From: Clostridium sp.
Lineage (GTDB): Bacteria > Bacillota > Clostridia > Lachnospirales > Lachnospiraceae
Direction: 5' to 3'
DNA length: 45,146 nucleotides
Assembly: GCA_023664605.1 (NCBI GenBank)
Contig: JAMPFF010000021.1
Coordinates: 1 to 45,146, forward strand
Under the pieces are notes generated by a model. It was not told where the DNA came from, made no database searches, and saw nothing but the letters and a program-made list of their open reading frames with translations. This document shows positions 34,101 to 42,494 of the stretch, one piece after another; position 1 is the first letter of the stretch; each line of letters opens with the position of its first letter. Made by a program: the position numbers and the translations under genes.

Positions 34101-35719
34101 ATTACCTATGCCCGAACTGCCATTACTATGATTTTGACTCCGAGGAGGTGAAGGCATACAGCGGCGGCGCAGGCTGCGATATGCCGGATAAAAACTGCCC
34201 CAACTGTGGAACGCCTCTTAGAAAAGAGGGGTTTGACATTCCCTTTGAAACATTCTTAGGCTTTAAAGGCGATAAGGAGCCTGATATCGACCTGAATTTT
34301 TCGGGCGAATACCAGAGTAAGGCGCATAAATATACGGAAGTTATATTTGGCTACGGGCAGACATACCGAGCCGGAACAATCGGCACGCTGGCGGATAAGA
34401 CGGCGTTTGGCTATGTGAAAAACTATTATGAAGACCACGGGGAACGAAAAAGAACCTGTGAAATCAACCGTATCGTGGCGGGCTGCACCGGGGTCAGAAG
34501 AAGCACGGGGCAGCATCCGGGCGGTATTGTCGTGCTGCCAGTAGGGGAGGATATTAATTCCTTTACGCCGGTACAGCATCCTGCCAACGATATGAAAACG
34601 GATATTGTCACGACTCATTTTGATTATCACTCCATCGACCATAACCTGTTAAAATTAGATATTCTTGGGCATGATGATCCGACGATGATTCGTATGCTGC
34701 AGGATATTACAGGTATCGACCCGGTCACGATTCCGTTGGACGATAAAGGGGTTATGTCGCTTTTTAAATCCACGGAAGCGCTCGGCATTACGCCGGAACA
34801 GATTGGCGGCTGTAAGTTAGGGTGTCTTGGCATTCCGGAATTTGGAACGGATTTTGCCATGCAGATGGTAATCGACGCGAAACCGCAGTGCTTTACGGAT
34901 TTGGTGCGGATTGCAGGGCTTGCTCATGGAACTGATGTGTGGCTTGGAAATGCCCAGACCTTGATTGAAGAGGGAAAGGCAACGATTTCCACGGCAATCT
35001 GCTGTCGTGACGATATTATGATTTACCTGATTCAGATGGGGGTGGATCCGGCGTTATCTTTTACGATTATGGAAAGCGTCCGAAAAGGCAAAGGCCTAAA
35101 ACCGGAATGGGAAGAGGCGATGCTTAAGGCAAATGTGCCGGACTGGTATATCTGGTCGTGTAAAAAAATCAAGTACATGTTCCCCAAAGCACATGCGGCG
35201 GCTTATGTCATGATGGCGTGGCGCATTGCTTACTGTAAAATCAATTATCCGCTGGCCTATTACGCTTCCTTTTTCAGTATCCGCGCCTCGGGCTTTTCCT
35301 ATGAGCTGATGTGTCAGGGGCCGCAGCATTTACAGGAAGTAATGGCGGATTATAAGCGCAGGAGCGATACACTCAGCAAAAAAGAGCAGGATTCTTATCG
35401 GGATATGAGAATTGTCCAAGAAATGTATGCCAGAGGTTACGAATTTGTACCGATAGATATTTTTTCCGCGCAGGCAAGGCTTTTCCAGGTCGTAAACGAT
35501 AAGCAGATCATGCCTTCTTTAAGCAGTATAGACGGCATGGGTGAAAAGGCGGCGGACGCCGTAGTGGAAGCGGCAAAAGACGGACCGTTTTTATCAAAGG
35601 ATGATTTCCGTGAGCGTACAAAGGTATCCTTAACGGTTATAGAATTGATGGACAAGCTGGGAATACTGGGAGATTTACCGGAGTCCAACCAGATTAGTCT
35701 ATTTGATTTTGTCAGTTAA
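31178..35719 (+). CDS. polC: DNA polymerase III PolC-type alpha subunit
   Basis: 1513 aa, slightly longer than the usual 1430-1450. Gram-positive replicative polymerase with built-in proofreading. Order: N-terminal domain (1-160); a low-complexity Ala/Asp/Lys linker (about 190-255) that probably accounts for the extra length; OB fold (about 270-370); PHP domain starting VELHCHTKMSDMDG near 383; an inserted 3'-5' exonuclease with FDIETTGFSP near 490; zinc-binding cysteines (CPNC, CDMPDKNCPNCG, about 980-1010); palm with EPDIDLNFSGEYQ near 1036; and C-terminal KMFPKAHAAAY-type motifs. It needs its partner DnaE and the clamp. Confidence 0.97.
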   Translation: MSKKFFEVFPTLKLDSGIHDLFEQVMVEKVSATKRKDFLRIYISSDRLIQKADVFAVEREIKKQFFPAAVMTIRIYERYHLSMQYRPENLMEHYRDSILLELREYSPIEYSLFKNADITYPAPNQMLLTLEDTVLGKEKAEELVRIIEKIYNERCGFSIEALTAYQEKKHTKRKEEDEYKFRMQIAEISARAVHGKSGEEPAMDENAERAGVSVGTDREADTVRTDNTANADKALPYKAGKADSAGASKQRPLKRSDNPDVIYGRDFEDDAIPMEEVIGEISDVVIRGKILNMDKREIKNERTILFYDITDFTDTMTIKLFVGSEQAGEVTAQMKPGAFVKIKGMAVIDKFDHELTIGSIYGVKKIPDFTTSRSDTSIRKRVELHCHTKMSDMDGVSEAKDIVKRAYQWGHQAIAITDHGVLQAYPDANHVWEDLWKAEKSRRKEAGEEEPDKQDFFKVIYGVEAYLVDDLKEIVTNDKGQELEADFVVFDIETTGFSPVKNRIIEIGAVKVSEGKITDRFSTFVNPEEPIPFEIEKLTGIRDDMVVDAPKIEVVLPQFLEFCKGSVLVAHNANFDMSFIVENCDRMQIPHDFTYVDTVGIARVLLPEQAKHTLDAVAKTLGVSLENHHRAVDDAEATAQIFVKFIAMLTGQGADTLQKVNALGKSSPDIVKKLPTYHAIILAKNNVGRMNLYRLISESHLNYFARRPRIPKSLLQQYREGLILGSACEAGELYRALLEGKSNAEIARIVQFYDYLEIQPLGNNQFMIESEKLPNINSMEDIMEMNRKVVRLGEQFHKPVAATCDVHFLDPEDEVYRRIIMAGQHFADADNQAPLYFRTTEEMLEEFAYLGSDKAQEVVITNTNMIADMIESMSPVRPDKCPPVIADSDKQLTDICYKKAHEIYGETLPKIVEDRLERELHSIISNGFAVMYIIAQKLVWKSVEDGYLVGSRGSVGSSFVANMAGITEVNSLSPHYLCPNCHYYDFDSEEVKAYSGGAGCDMPDKNCPNCGTPLRKEGFDIPFETFLGFKGDKEPDIDLNFSGEYQSKAHKYTEVIFGYGQTYRAGTIGTLADKTAFGYVKNYYEDHGERKRTCEINRIVAGCTGVRRSTGQHPGGIVVLPVGEDINSFTPVQHPANDMKTDIVTTHFDYHSIDHNLLKLDILGHDDPTMIRMLQDITGIDPVTIPLDDKGVMSLFKSTEALGITPEQIGGCKLGCLGIPEFGTDFAMQMVIDAKPQCFTDLVRIAGLAHGTDVWLGNAQTLIEEGKATISTAICCRDDIMIYLIQMGVDPALSFTIMESVRKGKGLKPEWEEAMLKANVPDWYIWSCKKIKYMFPKAHAAAYVMMAWRIAYCKINYPLAYYASFFSIRASGFSYELMCQGPQHLQEVMADYKRRSDTLSKKEQDSYRDMRIVQEMYARGYEFVPIDIFSAQARLFQVVNDKQIMPSLSSIDGMGEKAADAVVEAAKDGPFLSKDDFRERTKVSLTVIELMDKLGILGDLPESNQISLFDFVS

Positions 35720-35750
35720 AAAAGAAGGTAACCGTTCCCGTTTTTTCTTT
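35718..35750 (+). terminator. probable terminator after polC
   Basis: An A-rich arm AAAAAAGAAGG is followed by CCCGTTTTTTCTTT (35738-35751), so an A/T helix closed by GG/CC can form, with a six-T run. The GC part is short, so strength is uncertain. Confidence 0.5.
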
Positions 35751-35762
35751 GTTTCATATAAT
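35735..35762 (+). promoter_or_regulatory. possible promoter of the LysM protein gene
   Basis: A perfect -10 TATAAT at 35757-35762 lies 33 bases before the start codon. The -35 position (TTCCCG, 16 bases upstream) fits poorly, so an activator or another sigma factor may be used. Confidence 0.4.
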
Positions 35763-35794
35763 AGAACAGAGGAAAAAAGGAGAAATTTGAGTTT

Positions 35795-37621
35795 ATGGCG
35801 ATTGGTTACTTAATCATACAGGCGAGAACCGCTCACGACGCGGTTCCGCTTGCAAATGTGCAGATTAAGATTTTAGACGACGAGGGGAGAAATGTCTATG
35901 AACTGACAACGGATGAAAGCGGAGAAACGCCGATGGTATCGTTGGAGACGGTGGAAAAGGGGCTTTCTCTGGATTCTTACTATGCGGGGGAACCCTATGT
36001 CAGTTATGGCGTACTGGCAAGGAGTGCGGGGTTTGATTCCGTTCATGTTTCCGGCATCCCGATATATGAGGGGGAAACGGCGGTTTTACCGGTTACGCTA
36101 GTGCCGATGCAGAGTATGCAGCGTGCGCCCGAGACAACGGAAATTGTTATCGGCAGACCCGCAGCGGCCATGCGGCAGGGGCGGTATCAGGAGGAACCCG
36201 TCGCGGAACCTCGTATCTTACGGCAAGTTGTTATTCCCGAGCCGATTACGGTGCATCTGGGCGCACCGTCTTCTTATGCAGCTAATGTGCAGGTATCATT
36301 TCCCGATTATGTCAAAAATGTGGCCAGCAGCGAGATATATCCGACATGGCCGGAAGCTTCCTTGCGTGCCAATATATACGCGATTATTACGTTTGCCTTA
36401 AACAGGGTTTTTACGGAGTGGTACAGAAGCCGCGGCTATGATTTCGATATTACCAATTCTACTGCTTACGATCAGTATTTTGTATATGGGCGGCCAATCT
36501 ATGAATCCATCAACAGAGTAGTGGACGATATTTTTAACGAGTATGTGAGACGGCGAGGGCAGAACGCGCCTTATTTTACGTCGTTTTGCAATGGCACGAC
36601 AACGACCTGCGCGGGGCTTTCCCAGTGGGGAACGGTGACATTGGCGCAGCGCGGATTGACGCCGATACAGATTTTACGCACCTATTATCCTGATGATATT
36701 GAAATTGCGGAAACGGACGCCGTTACGGGAATACTCTCATCTTATTCGGGAACGCCGCTTAGAGTAGGCAGTACGGGTCTTAATGTACAGACGGTGCAGA
36801 CTTATCTTAACAGGATACGAAATAATTATCCGGCGATTCCCGCCATTACGGATGAAGCGGGCGTTTTCGGAAACAGCACACGTGCCGCGGTCATAAAATT
36901 CCAAAGCATTTTCGGGCTGGGGGCAGACGGTATTGTCGGCAAAGCGACATGGTATAAGCTCTCGGAAGTATATGCGGCGGTTACCAGATTAGCCGAACTT
37001 GACAGCGAGGGAACGACGCTTGGCATCGGAACGGTTCCGCCGGATTCCGTATTGCGGATGGGGTCAAGAGGGGCAGATGTGCTTACCCTGCAATATCTGC
37101 TTAATCAAATATCGGAATATTATCCGACCGTACCGGGTGTGACGCAGGACGGCGTATTCGGAACGGGAACGCAGCAGGCTGTCATTGCTTTTCAAAGGAC
37201 AGCGCAGCTTGCGCAGGACGGCGTTGTCGGCGCGGCAACATGGCGGGCGTTATATCAGAGCTATCTCGGTATTGAAAATAATGTACCCGGTACAGGGGGA
37301 AGCGGAGGCAGCGGTGTAATAGAATATACCGTCCGCTCGGGTGATACGCTGTGGCTGCTTGCGCAAAGATTTGGCACAACAGTGGATGCGATTAAAAGAT
37401 TAAACGGATTGACGGGCAATCTGTTAAATATCGGCCAGGTATTAAAAATACCGGCAGGTTCCAATCCCTCTTATTTTGAGTATACTGTCCGCTCGGGCGA
37501 TACGCTGTGGCTGCTTGCGCAAAGGTATGGCACAACGGTGGACGCGATTAAGAGTCTGAACGGACTAAGCGGCAATCTGTTAAATATCGGTCAGGTACTG
37601 TTAATTCCCACCGCGTCTTAA
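35795..37621 (+). CDS. SpoIID-like / peptidoglycan-binding / LysM cell-wall protein
   Basis: 608 aa. The N-terminal about 110 residues form a beta-rich domain like carboxypeptidase-regulatory folds. A SpoIID-like domain (about 185-310) follows, with SLRANIYAIITFALNRVFTE, the CAGLSQWGTVTLAQRGLTP motif and ILRTYYPDDIE. Two PG-binding-1 domains (about 325-400 and 425-485) each end in DGIVG- or DGVVG-type motifs. Two LysM domains (about 510-555 and 562-607) close the protein. No signal peptide is seen, so it may be a spore-layer protein made in the mother cell (inference). It follows polC behind its own probable promoter. Confidence 0.82.
   Translation: MAIGYLIIQARTAHDAVPLANVQIKILDDEGRNVYELTTDESGETPMVSLETVEKGLSLDSYYAGEPYVSYGVLARSAGFDSVHVSGIPIYEGETAVLPVTLVPMQSMQRAPETTEIVIGRPAAAMRQGRYQEEPVAEPRILRQVVIPEPITVHLGAPSSYAANVQVSFPDYVKNVASSEIYPTWPEASLRANIYAIITFALNRVFTEWYRSRGYDFDITNSTAYDQYFVYGRPIYESINRVVDDIFNEYVRRRGQNAPYFTSFCNGTTTTCAGLSQWGTVTLAQRGLTPIQILRTYYPDDIEIAETDAVTGILSSYSGTPLRVGSTGLNVQTVQTYLNRIRNNYPAIPAITDEAGVFGNSTRAAVIKFQSIFGLGADGIVGKATWYKLSEVYAAVTRLAELDSEGTTLGIGTVPPDSVLRMGSRGADVLTLQYLLNQISEYYPTVPGVTQDGVFGTGTQQAVIAFQRTAQLAQDGVVGAATWRALYQSYLGIENNVPGTGGSGGSGVIEYTVRSGDTLWLLAQRFGTTVDAIKRLNGLTGNLLNIGQVLKIPAGSNPSYFEYTVRSGDTLWLLAQRYGTTVDAIKSLNGLSGNLLNIGQVLLIPTAS
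37324..37611 (+). repeat. duplicated LysM-coding units
   Basis: Two units spaced 156 bases (52 codons) apart, at about 37324-37455 and 37480-37611, are nearly identical in DNA, including silent positions in the RSGDTLWLLAQR stretch. This suggests a recent duplication or gene conversion of the LysM domain. Confidence 0.8.
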
Positions 37622-37669
37622 AAGGCGGCAGGCATTATTTTCACGCTTTCGTCATCTTCCCTAAAAGTA

Positions 37670-37698
37670 TTGGAAAAACAGATGGAATTTGCTATAAT
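37670..37698 (+). promoter_or_regulatory. sigma-A promoter of the PsiE-like gene
   Basis: TTGGAA (37670-37675) and TATAAT (37693-37698) with a 17-base spacer, about 64 bases before the proposed ATG. It probably also drives the deacetylase-like and phosphodiesterase genes downstream. Confidence 0.7.
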
Positions 37699-37761
37699 AA
37701 CTAGAAAGTTTAGGAATGCAGATTATCTGTATGATCATATCAGGTGACGGGAGCGGGATAT

Positions 37762-38205
37762 ATGAAGATGGAGAGCGCAATGCAGAAATTCAAAAAATTT
37801 ATACAGTCGGTCAGCGATATACTGGAACAGGCAGTGGCGGTTCTTGTGCTGGTCGGCGTTGTATTTTCGTTATACAGTCTTGTGAAAGACTTTGTCGTTT
37901 TTAAGAATCTGTTAAATGACGTTTCGATGTTTCGCGGCTATCTGGAAGATATCTTTGTTATTGTTATCGGGCTGGAATTTTTACAAATGCTATGCCGTCC
38001 TAATTCGGACAATATTATGGAAGTGCTGATATTTTTGGTGGCACGGCATATGATAGTAAGCGAAACGACGCCGTACGAAGATTTTGTATCGGTTATCAGC
38101 ATTATCCTTTTGTGTGTGCTTCGCCGGTATCTGCACAATACAAGATTAAAAGACCATAAAGAAGACGGCGGGGATTCTGATGACGAGCCGTTAGCTGACG
38201 ATTAA
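37762..38205 (+). CDS. PsiE-like integral membrane protein
   Basis: 147 aa from ATG 37762 (GGGAG eight bases before); a GTG six codons upstream is an alternative. Four hydrophobic segments are visible (about 20-45, 60-80, 90-105, 115-130). The stretch GLEFLQMLCRPNSDNIMEVL and the following ARHMIVSETTPYE resemble the phosphate-starvation-inducible PsiE family, whose role is unclear. The C terminus is acidic and cytosolic-looking. It opens a short operon with the next two genes. Confidence 0.78.
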   Translation: MKMESAMQKFKKFIQSVSDILEQAVAVLVLVGVVFSLYSLVKDFVVFKNLLNDVSMFRGYLEDIFVIVIGLEFLQMLCRPNSDNIMEVLIFLVARHMIVSETTPYEDFVSVISIILLCVLRRYLHNTRLKDHKEDGGDSDDEPLADD

Positions 38206-38223
38206 AAGGGGGATGGAAGTATC

Positions 38224-39069
38224 GTGGCATTTAAGATTCATACCATGCTTTTTCCAAAGAAAAAACGAAAGGCGTTGACATTCAGCTATGATGACGGCCG
38301 TTTAGGCGACCGTCATCTTGTGGAGATATTAAACCGCTACGGCGCAAAAGGAACGTTTAATCTAAATTCCGCACGTTTAGGCAGTGTAAAAACGGTTGTC
38401 ATTGACGGAAAAGAAGTGGATGATTCCACGATTGCCGCCGAAGAAATTGCAAGCCTTTATGAACGCCATGAGGTAGCGACACATACCGCGGAGCATATTG
38501 CCGTGACGGACTGTGGAAGCGCGGCGCTGTATCAGATTTTGGAAGACCGCAAGGTTTTGGAGGAACTTGTTCCCTATATGGTGACAGGACATGCCTATCC
38601 GTTTGGTATTTACGATAAGGAAAGTTTCGCCATGTTAAAAGCGGCGGGCATCCGCTATGCCCGTACCGTGGTTTCGACGGGTTCTTTTGCACTGCCGGAA
38701 AATTTCCTGGAATGGCACCCGACCTGCCATCATGAGGACGCGCGCCTGATGGAGCTGGCGAAATATTTCTGTGAACAGGACGCGCCTTTTATGGGGCCGC
38801 AGTTATTCTATGTATGGGGGCATTCCTTTGAGTTTGACAGACATGATAACTGGGAGATTATGGAAAATCTTTTATCGTATCTGGCGGCGTATCATGATAA
38901 CATATGGATGGCGACAAACGGAGAGATTGTCGATTATGTAACGGCATATCAAAGCCTTGTCTATTCCGCGGACGGCAGCAGGGTATATAATCCCTCGCTG
39001 AACACGGTCTGGATGGAGTCGGAGGGGAAGGTTTATGAGATTGCGTCAGGACAGACGGTCACATTATAG
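38224..39069 (+). CDS. cytosolic polysaccharide-deacetylase-like protein
   Basis: 281 aa, GTG start behind GGGGGATGG. A NodB-like (CE4) fold is suggested by LTFSYDDGRLGDRH, the ATHTAEH metal-binding region and the GHAYPFGIYD motif; the late GHSFEFDRHDNW also fits. Unlike the deacetylase at 20476 it has no signal peptide or TM helix, so the substrate is likely an intracellular or imported sugar and not peptidoglycan. It lies 18 bases after the PsiE-like gene and 16 before the phosphodiesterase. Confidence 0.82.
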   Translation: MAFKIHTMLFPKKKRKALTFSYDDGRLGDRHLVEILNRYGAKGTFNLNSARLGSVKTVVIDGKEVDDSTIAAEEIASLYERHEVATHTAEHIAVTDCGSAALYQILEDRKVLEELVPYMVTGHAYPFGIYDKESFAMLKAAGIRYARTVVSTGSFALPENFLEWHPTCHHEDARLMELAKYFCEQDAPFMGPQLFYVWGHSFEFDRHDNWEIMENLLSYLAAYHDNIWMATNGEIVDYVTAYQSLVYSADGSRVYNPSLNTVWMESEGKVYEIASGQTVTL

Positions 39070-39085
39070 AAAAGAGGGATGATAA

Positions 39086-39826
39086 GTGCATCGGATAGCG
39101 GTTATATCGGATACGCATGGTTTGCTGCGCCCGGAAGTGACAGCGGCGGTTAGCGGCTGTGATGCGATTGTGCATGGCGGGGATATCAACAAACAAAAAA
39201 TACTGGATGAATTACAAAAAATAGCGCCGGTCTATGCGGTACGGGGAAACAACGATAAAGAGTGGGCAAAAAACCTGCCGCAGTCGCTTTCTTTGGTATT
39301 GTACGGCGTTCGTTTTTTTATTGTGCATAATAAAAAGGATATCCCGAAAGGATTAAATGATGTTGACATCGTCATTTACGGACATTCCCATAAATATGAG
39401 GAAAAACATATGGACGGGTGTTTTTTCTTAAATCCGGGAAGCTGCGGACCAAGGCGCTTTACCCAGCCCGTGACGATGGCTTTATTAGAGATAGCGGACG
39501 ACGCTTCTTTTCAGGTAACGAAAGTAGACATACCGCATAAAGCGGCTGTTTCCGGTGATTCCGAAACTTCCGGCATTCCCGGCACGTCTGAAGCTTCCGG
39601 CGCTTTTATAACTTCCGGCGCGGATAATTTGGAAAACGAAAAAATACCGGAGAATATCAAGCAGATTATCAATACGGTAATGAGGGAAACGAACAGGGGA
39701 AAATCGGTAGCGGAAATTGCGGCTAAATGCGGTATCGGCAAAGAACTGGCAGAGCAGATATGCCGATTGTATCTGACGCATCCGGGTGTGGACGCGGACG
39801 GGATTATGGGGAAGATGGGGATATAA
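39086..39826 (+). CDS. YfcE/MJ0936-type phosphodiesterase with extra C-terminal HTH-like tail
   Basis: 246 aa, GTG start behind AAGAGGG. The N-terminal about 155 residues are a small metallophosphoesterase with all metal motifs: ISDTHG, VHGGDIN, RGNNDKEW, FIVHN and YGHSHK. Family members cleave phosphodiesters; the natural substrate is often unknown. A Ser/Gly/Thr-rich linker (about 155-185) follows, then a C-terminal helical segment with the pattern RGKSVAEIAAKCGIGKELAE. This tail resembles the C-terminal motif of the DUF6115-like protein at 12043 and is absent from standard family members. Confidence 0.85.
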   Translation: MHRIAVISDTHGLLRPEVTAAVSGCDAIVHGGDINKQKILDELQKIAPVYAVRGNNDKEWAKNLPQSLSLVLYGVRFFIVHNKKDIPKGLNDVDIVIYGHSHKYEEKHMDGCFFLNPGSCGPRRFTQPVTMALLEIADDASFQVTKVDIPHKAAVSGDSETSGIPGTSEASGAFITSGADNLENEKIPENIKQIINTVMRETNRGKSVAEIAAKCGIGKELAEQICRLYLTHPGVDADGIMGKMGI

Positions 39827-39863
39827 TTTTAGTTTTGCGTTAAGGTGAAAGGGAAAAAATCAT

Positions 39864-40763
39864 ATGAAAAATATAATTTGCGCGGCAATGTTGGCTGTTG
39901 TTATGGCTTTTGTCGGTATGGAACCCGGATGGCGGATTATGCAGCAGAATGAGGCAGACATTGTGGTTGTTGATATGGACGGAGAGAAAATATATCTTTC
40001 CGAGGAAGATATCATAGATGAGAAAAAAGCAGGGGAATGGGTCTATTTTAGATATATGCAGGAATCTTCCGATGATGATTATCCGGTTTTATGCAGATAT
40101 AAAGAGAATGAACGTATGGCGGAACGTGTGACCGAGGGTTCGTGTTATACCTACGAAGTTGCAGGCGGTCATGTATATTATTTAAATTCCATCATTGCGT
40201 TTCAAGACCACGGAGAATTATATATATCGGAGCCGGATGGAAAAAATACAAGAATGTTAGAGGAGGAGCTGCATGATTTTCAAATTGTCGATGAGAAATA
40301 TATTTATTATACCTATAGACATGATACCTATGGAGTAGGACTGGAAGGACATGCGCTGCATAGAATGAATCTGGATGGTTCCAATAGTATGATTGCCGCC
40401 TATGAAGTATCGGGAGCGGACGACATCGGCGCATCCCATTTTAAATATAAAGTTGTGGACGGCTGGGTAGACTGCGGCACATTTAAAATGGAGCTAGGAG
40501 AGCCGGCGGATGGCTATGAAAAAATCGTATGCAAAGAGATAGGAGATAACGATTGGATTTACTATGTCACAAATCGTCTGATGAAAGCCAGAAGAGACGG
40601 TTCCGAACAAATGGAGCTGGACGGCGTGTGCGATTATTACTATGAGGTAGTGAAAGTAGTGGACGACTGGATTTATTATTATAAAGGCGGGATGCCGTAT
40701 CGAATCCGGACAGACGGGTCCGAATTGGAAACGGTAACACAGAAAGAAATGTATAGCATATGA
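39864..40763 (+). CDS. exported DUF5050-like repeat protein
   Basis: 299 aa. An N-terminal hydrophobic segment (about 3-20) looks like a signal peptide or membrane anchor. The rest is made of beta-repeat units with aromatic motifs such as WVYFRYM, YIYYTYR, WIYYVTNR and WIYYYKGG, typical of DUF5050-type propeller-like proteins. The repeats alternate with short MNLDGSN/RRDGSE-type turns. The function is unknown; a surface or periplasm-like role is inferred. No enzyme motif is seen. Confidence 0.7.
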   Translation: MKNIICAAMLAVVMAFVGMEPGWRIMQQNEADIVVVDMDGEKIYLSEEDIIDEKKAGEWVYFRYMQESSDDDYPVLCRYKENERMAERVTEGSCYTYEVAGGHVYYLNSIIAFQDHGELYISEPDGKNTRMLEEELHDFQIVDEKYIYYTYRHDTYGVGLEGHALHRMNLDGSNSMIAAYEVSGADDIGASHFKYKVVDGWVDCGTFKMELGEPADGYEKIVCKEIGDNDWIYYVTNRLMKARRDGSEQMELDGVCDYYYEVVKVVDDWIYYYKGGMPYRIRTDGSELETVTQKEMYSI

Positions 40764-40794
40764 TATAGAAAACATTGGCAGAAAGTATGTTAGG

Positions 40795-41694
40795 ATGAAC
40801 TTTAGAAATAAATATGATTGTATGACGGAATGTACAAAAGACGACCTGGCTTTTCCGCCGCAGCATCAGGACAGACAGCCGGGATTTGAGTATGTCATGG
40901 AACCGCGGCCAATATCGGAGTGTGGAAAGACATACCGTAAACTTGAAAATAAAGTCGCATTGATTACGGGCGGTGACAGCGGTATCGGGAGAGCCATTGC
41001 CTATGACTTTGTAAAAGAAGGAGCGTCGGTTGCCATTGTCTATTATGACGAGGAAATAGATGCAATGGAAACGGCTAAGCGGATAGAAGAATTGAGAGGC
41101 AGGTCTTTGTTTCTGTGCGGAGATTTAAAAGACTCCGATTTTGCAAGACATTGTGTGGATGAGACGGTAAGATGTTTTGGAAAGCTGGATATATTAGTCA
41201 ATAATCATGCCGTTCAATTCATTCAGCGCAGCATTTTGGATATATCGCATGAGCAGTTGGAATTTACATTCAGAAATAACGTGTTTTCGTTTTTCTATTT
41301 AATTCAATATGCGCTGCCTTATATGAAAAAGGGCGGAAGCATTATCAATACCACTTCCGTAACCGCTTACCAGGGAAACAAAGACTTAATAGATTATAGT
41401 GCGACAAAAGGCGCCATCGTAGCGTTGACAAGGTCGCTTTCCCTATCGCTTGTGGAAGCGGGAATCAGGGTTAACGGAGTTGCGCCCGGACCTATATGGA
41501 CGCCGCTTATTCCGGCGTCCTATTCAGCACAGGAAGTTGCTACATTTGGAAAGAAAACGTCGCATGTGCCGATGGACAGAGCCGGACAGCCGTGTGAAGT
41601 TTCTCCCTGTTATGTATTTTTAGCATCGGATGATTCCAGTTATATGACGGGGCAGGTGCTTCATCCGAATGGAGGAACGATAGTAGGGTCGTGA
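40795..41694 (+). CDS. short-chain dehydrogenase/reductase, general-stress-protein-39-like
   Basis: 299 aa. The N-terminal extension (about 1-45) has the PPQHQDRQPG motif typical of YdaD/YhdF-type SDR proteins of Firmicutes. The NAD(P)-binding Rossmann fold has ITGGDSGIGRA; the catalytic set is NNHA, the Ser in TTSVTAYQG and the YSATK pair. Substrate unknown. The ribosome binding site is weak (TTAGG). It ends about 10 bases before the second rubrerythrin promoter region, so the two stress-type genes are neighbours. Confidence 0.88.
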   Translation: MNFRNKYDCMTECTKDDLAFPPQHQDRQPGFEYVMEPRPISECGKTYRKLENKVALITGGDSGIGRAIAYDFVKEGASVAIVYYDEEIDAMETAKRIEELRGRSLFLCGDLKDSDFARHCVDETVRCFGKLDILVNNHAVQFIQRSILDISHEQLEFTFRNNVFSFFYLIQYALPYMKKGGSIINTTSVTAYQGNKDLIDYSATKGAIVALTRSLSLSLVEAGIRVNGVAPGPIWTPLIPASYSAQEVATFGKKTSHVPMDRAGQPCEVSPCYVFLASDDSSYMTGQVLHPNGGTIVGS

Positions 41695-41704
41695 GAAGAT
41701 GGGC

Positions 41705-41733
41705 TTTACAAAAACAGAAGCAGTTTTTATAAT
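41705..41733 (+). promoter_or_regulatory. sigma-A promoter of the second rubrerythrin
   Basis: TTTACA (41705-41710) and TATAAT (41728-41733) with a 17-base spacer. The -10 lies inside a PerR-like box, so the promoter is probably blocked when the repressor binds. Confidence 0.7.
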
Positions 41734-41741
41734 TAGAATAA
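41727..41741 (+). promoter_or_regulatory. candidate PerR operator box
   Basis: TTATAATTAGAATAA matches the PerR consensus TTATAATNATTATAA at 13 of 15 positions (the N position counted as a match). PerR is the Fe/Mn-dependent peroxide sensor of the Fur family and commonly represses rubrerythrin genes in clostridia. It overlaps the -10 and the expected start of transcription. Confidence 0.6.
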
Positions 41742-41828
41742 GTTTAAAAGCAAATCAAGAGAGTATTTGCAACAATTTATAACACATCGATAAATGCGTC
41801 GATTAACATGATGAAGGAGGAACATAAG

Positions 41829-42371
41829 ATGAAAGCAACAAAGTATGCAGGAACACAAACAGAGAAAAACTTAGAGGCAGCGTTTGCAGGAGAATCACAG
41901 GCTAGAAATAAGTATACTTATTTTGCTTCCGTAGCAAAAAAAGAGGGATACGAGCAGATTGCGGGTCTGTTTTTAAAAACGGCGGACAATGAAAAAGAAC
42001 ATGCCAAGATGTGGTTTAAGGAATTGAACGGAATCGGTGATACCAAAGAAAATCTTGCTGCCGCGGCTGATGGCGAAAACTATGAGTGGACGGATATGTA
42101 CGAAAACTTTGCCAAAACGGCAGAGGCGGAAGGCTTTCCTGAGCTTGCGGCAAAGTTTCGGCTTGTGGGTGAAATTGAAAAGCATCATGAAGAGCGGTAT
42201 CGTGCGCTGTTAAAGAATGTGGAAACGGCAGCCGTCTTTGAAAAGAGCGAAGTGAAAGTATGGGAGTGCCGTAACTGCGGTCATATTGTTGTGGGTACGA
42301 AGGCTCCTGAAGTCTGCCCGACCTGTAATCATCCGCAGAGTTATTTTGAGGTGCATGGGGAGAATTATTGA
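41829..42371 (+). CDS. rubrerythrin (second copy)
   Basis: 180 aa. The ferritin-like domain has [17 protein letters not shown], the diiron [14 protein letters not shown] set and [14 protein letters not shown]; a rubredoxin-like end has WECRNCGHI and [10 protein letters not shown]. It detoxifies peroxide. ATG at 41829 lies eight bases after AAGGAGG. It differs from the first rubrerythrin by a shorter middle part and has its own promoter with a PerR-like box. It is the last clearly core-composition gene before the AT-rich island. Confidence 0.94.
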   Translation: MKATKYAGTQTEKNLEAAFAGESQARNKYTYFASVAKKEGYEQIAGLFLKTADNEKEHAKMWFKELNGIGDTKENLAAAADGENYEWTDMYENFAKTAEAEGFPELAAKFRLVGEIEKHHEERYRALLKNVETAAVFEKSEVKVWECRNCGHIVVGTKAPEVCPTCNHPQSYFEVHGENY

Positions 42372-42405
42372 TATTTGGAGTAATAAAATTAGAATTATGT
42401 ACAAC

Positions 42406-42436
42406 CAACCGCATTTGCTTACGGCAGATGCGGTTG
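42406..42436 (+). other. hairpin after the second rubrerythrin
   Basis: CAACCGCAT (42406-42414) pairs perfectly with ATGCGGTTG (42428-42436), and TGC/GCA pair inside. No T run follows, so it may be a weak terminator or an RNA-stabilising hairpin at the border of the AT-rich island. Confidence 0.45.
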
Positions 42437-42494
42437 ATGCAGCGATATCTGAAGAGGGACTTTTGTCAATAGGGCGATAATGGGAGGATAAATG

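Noticed and set aside
42396-42480. 27-codon frame before the DUF4304-like gene
   Set aside because: No ribosome binding site and it spans the hairpin at 42406-42436; no family resemblance.
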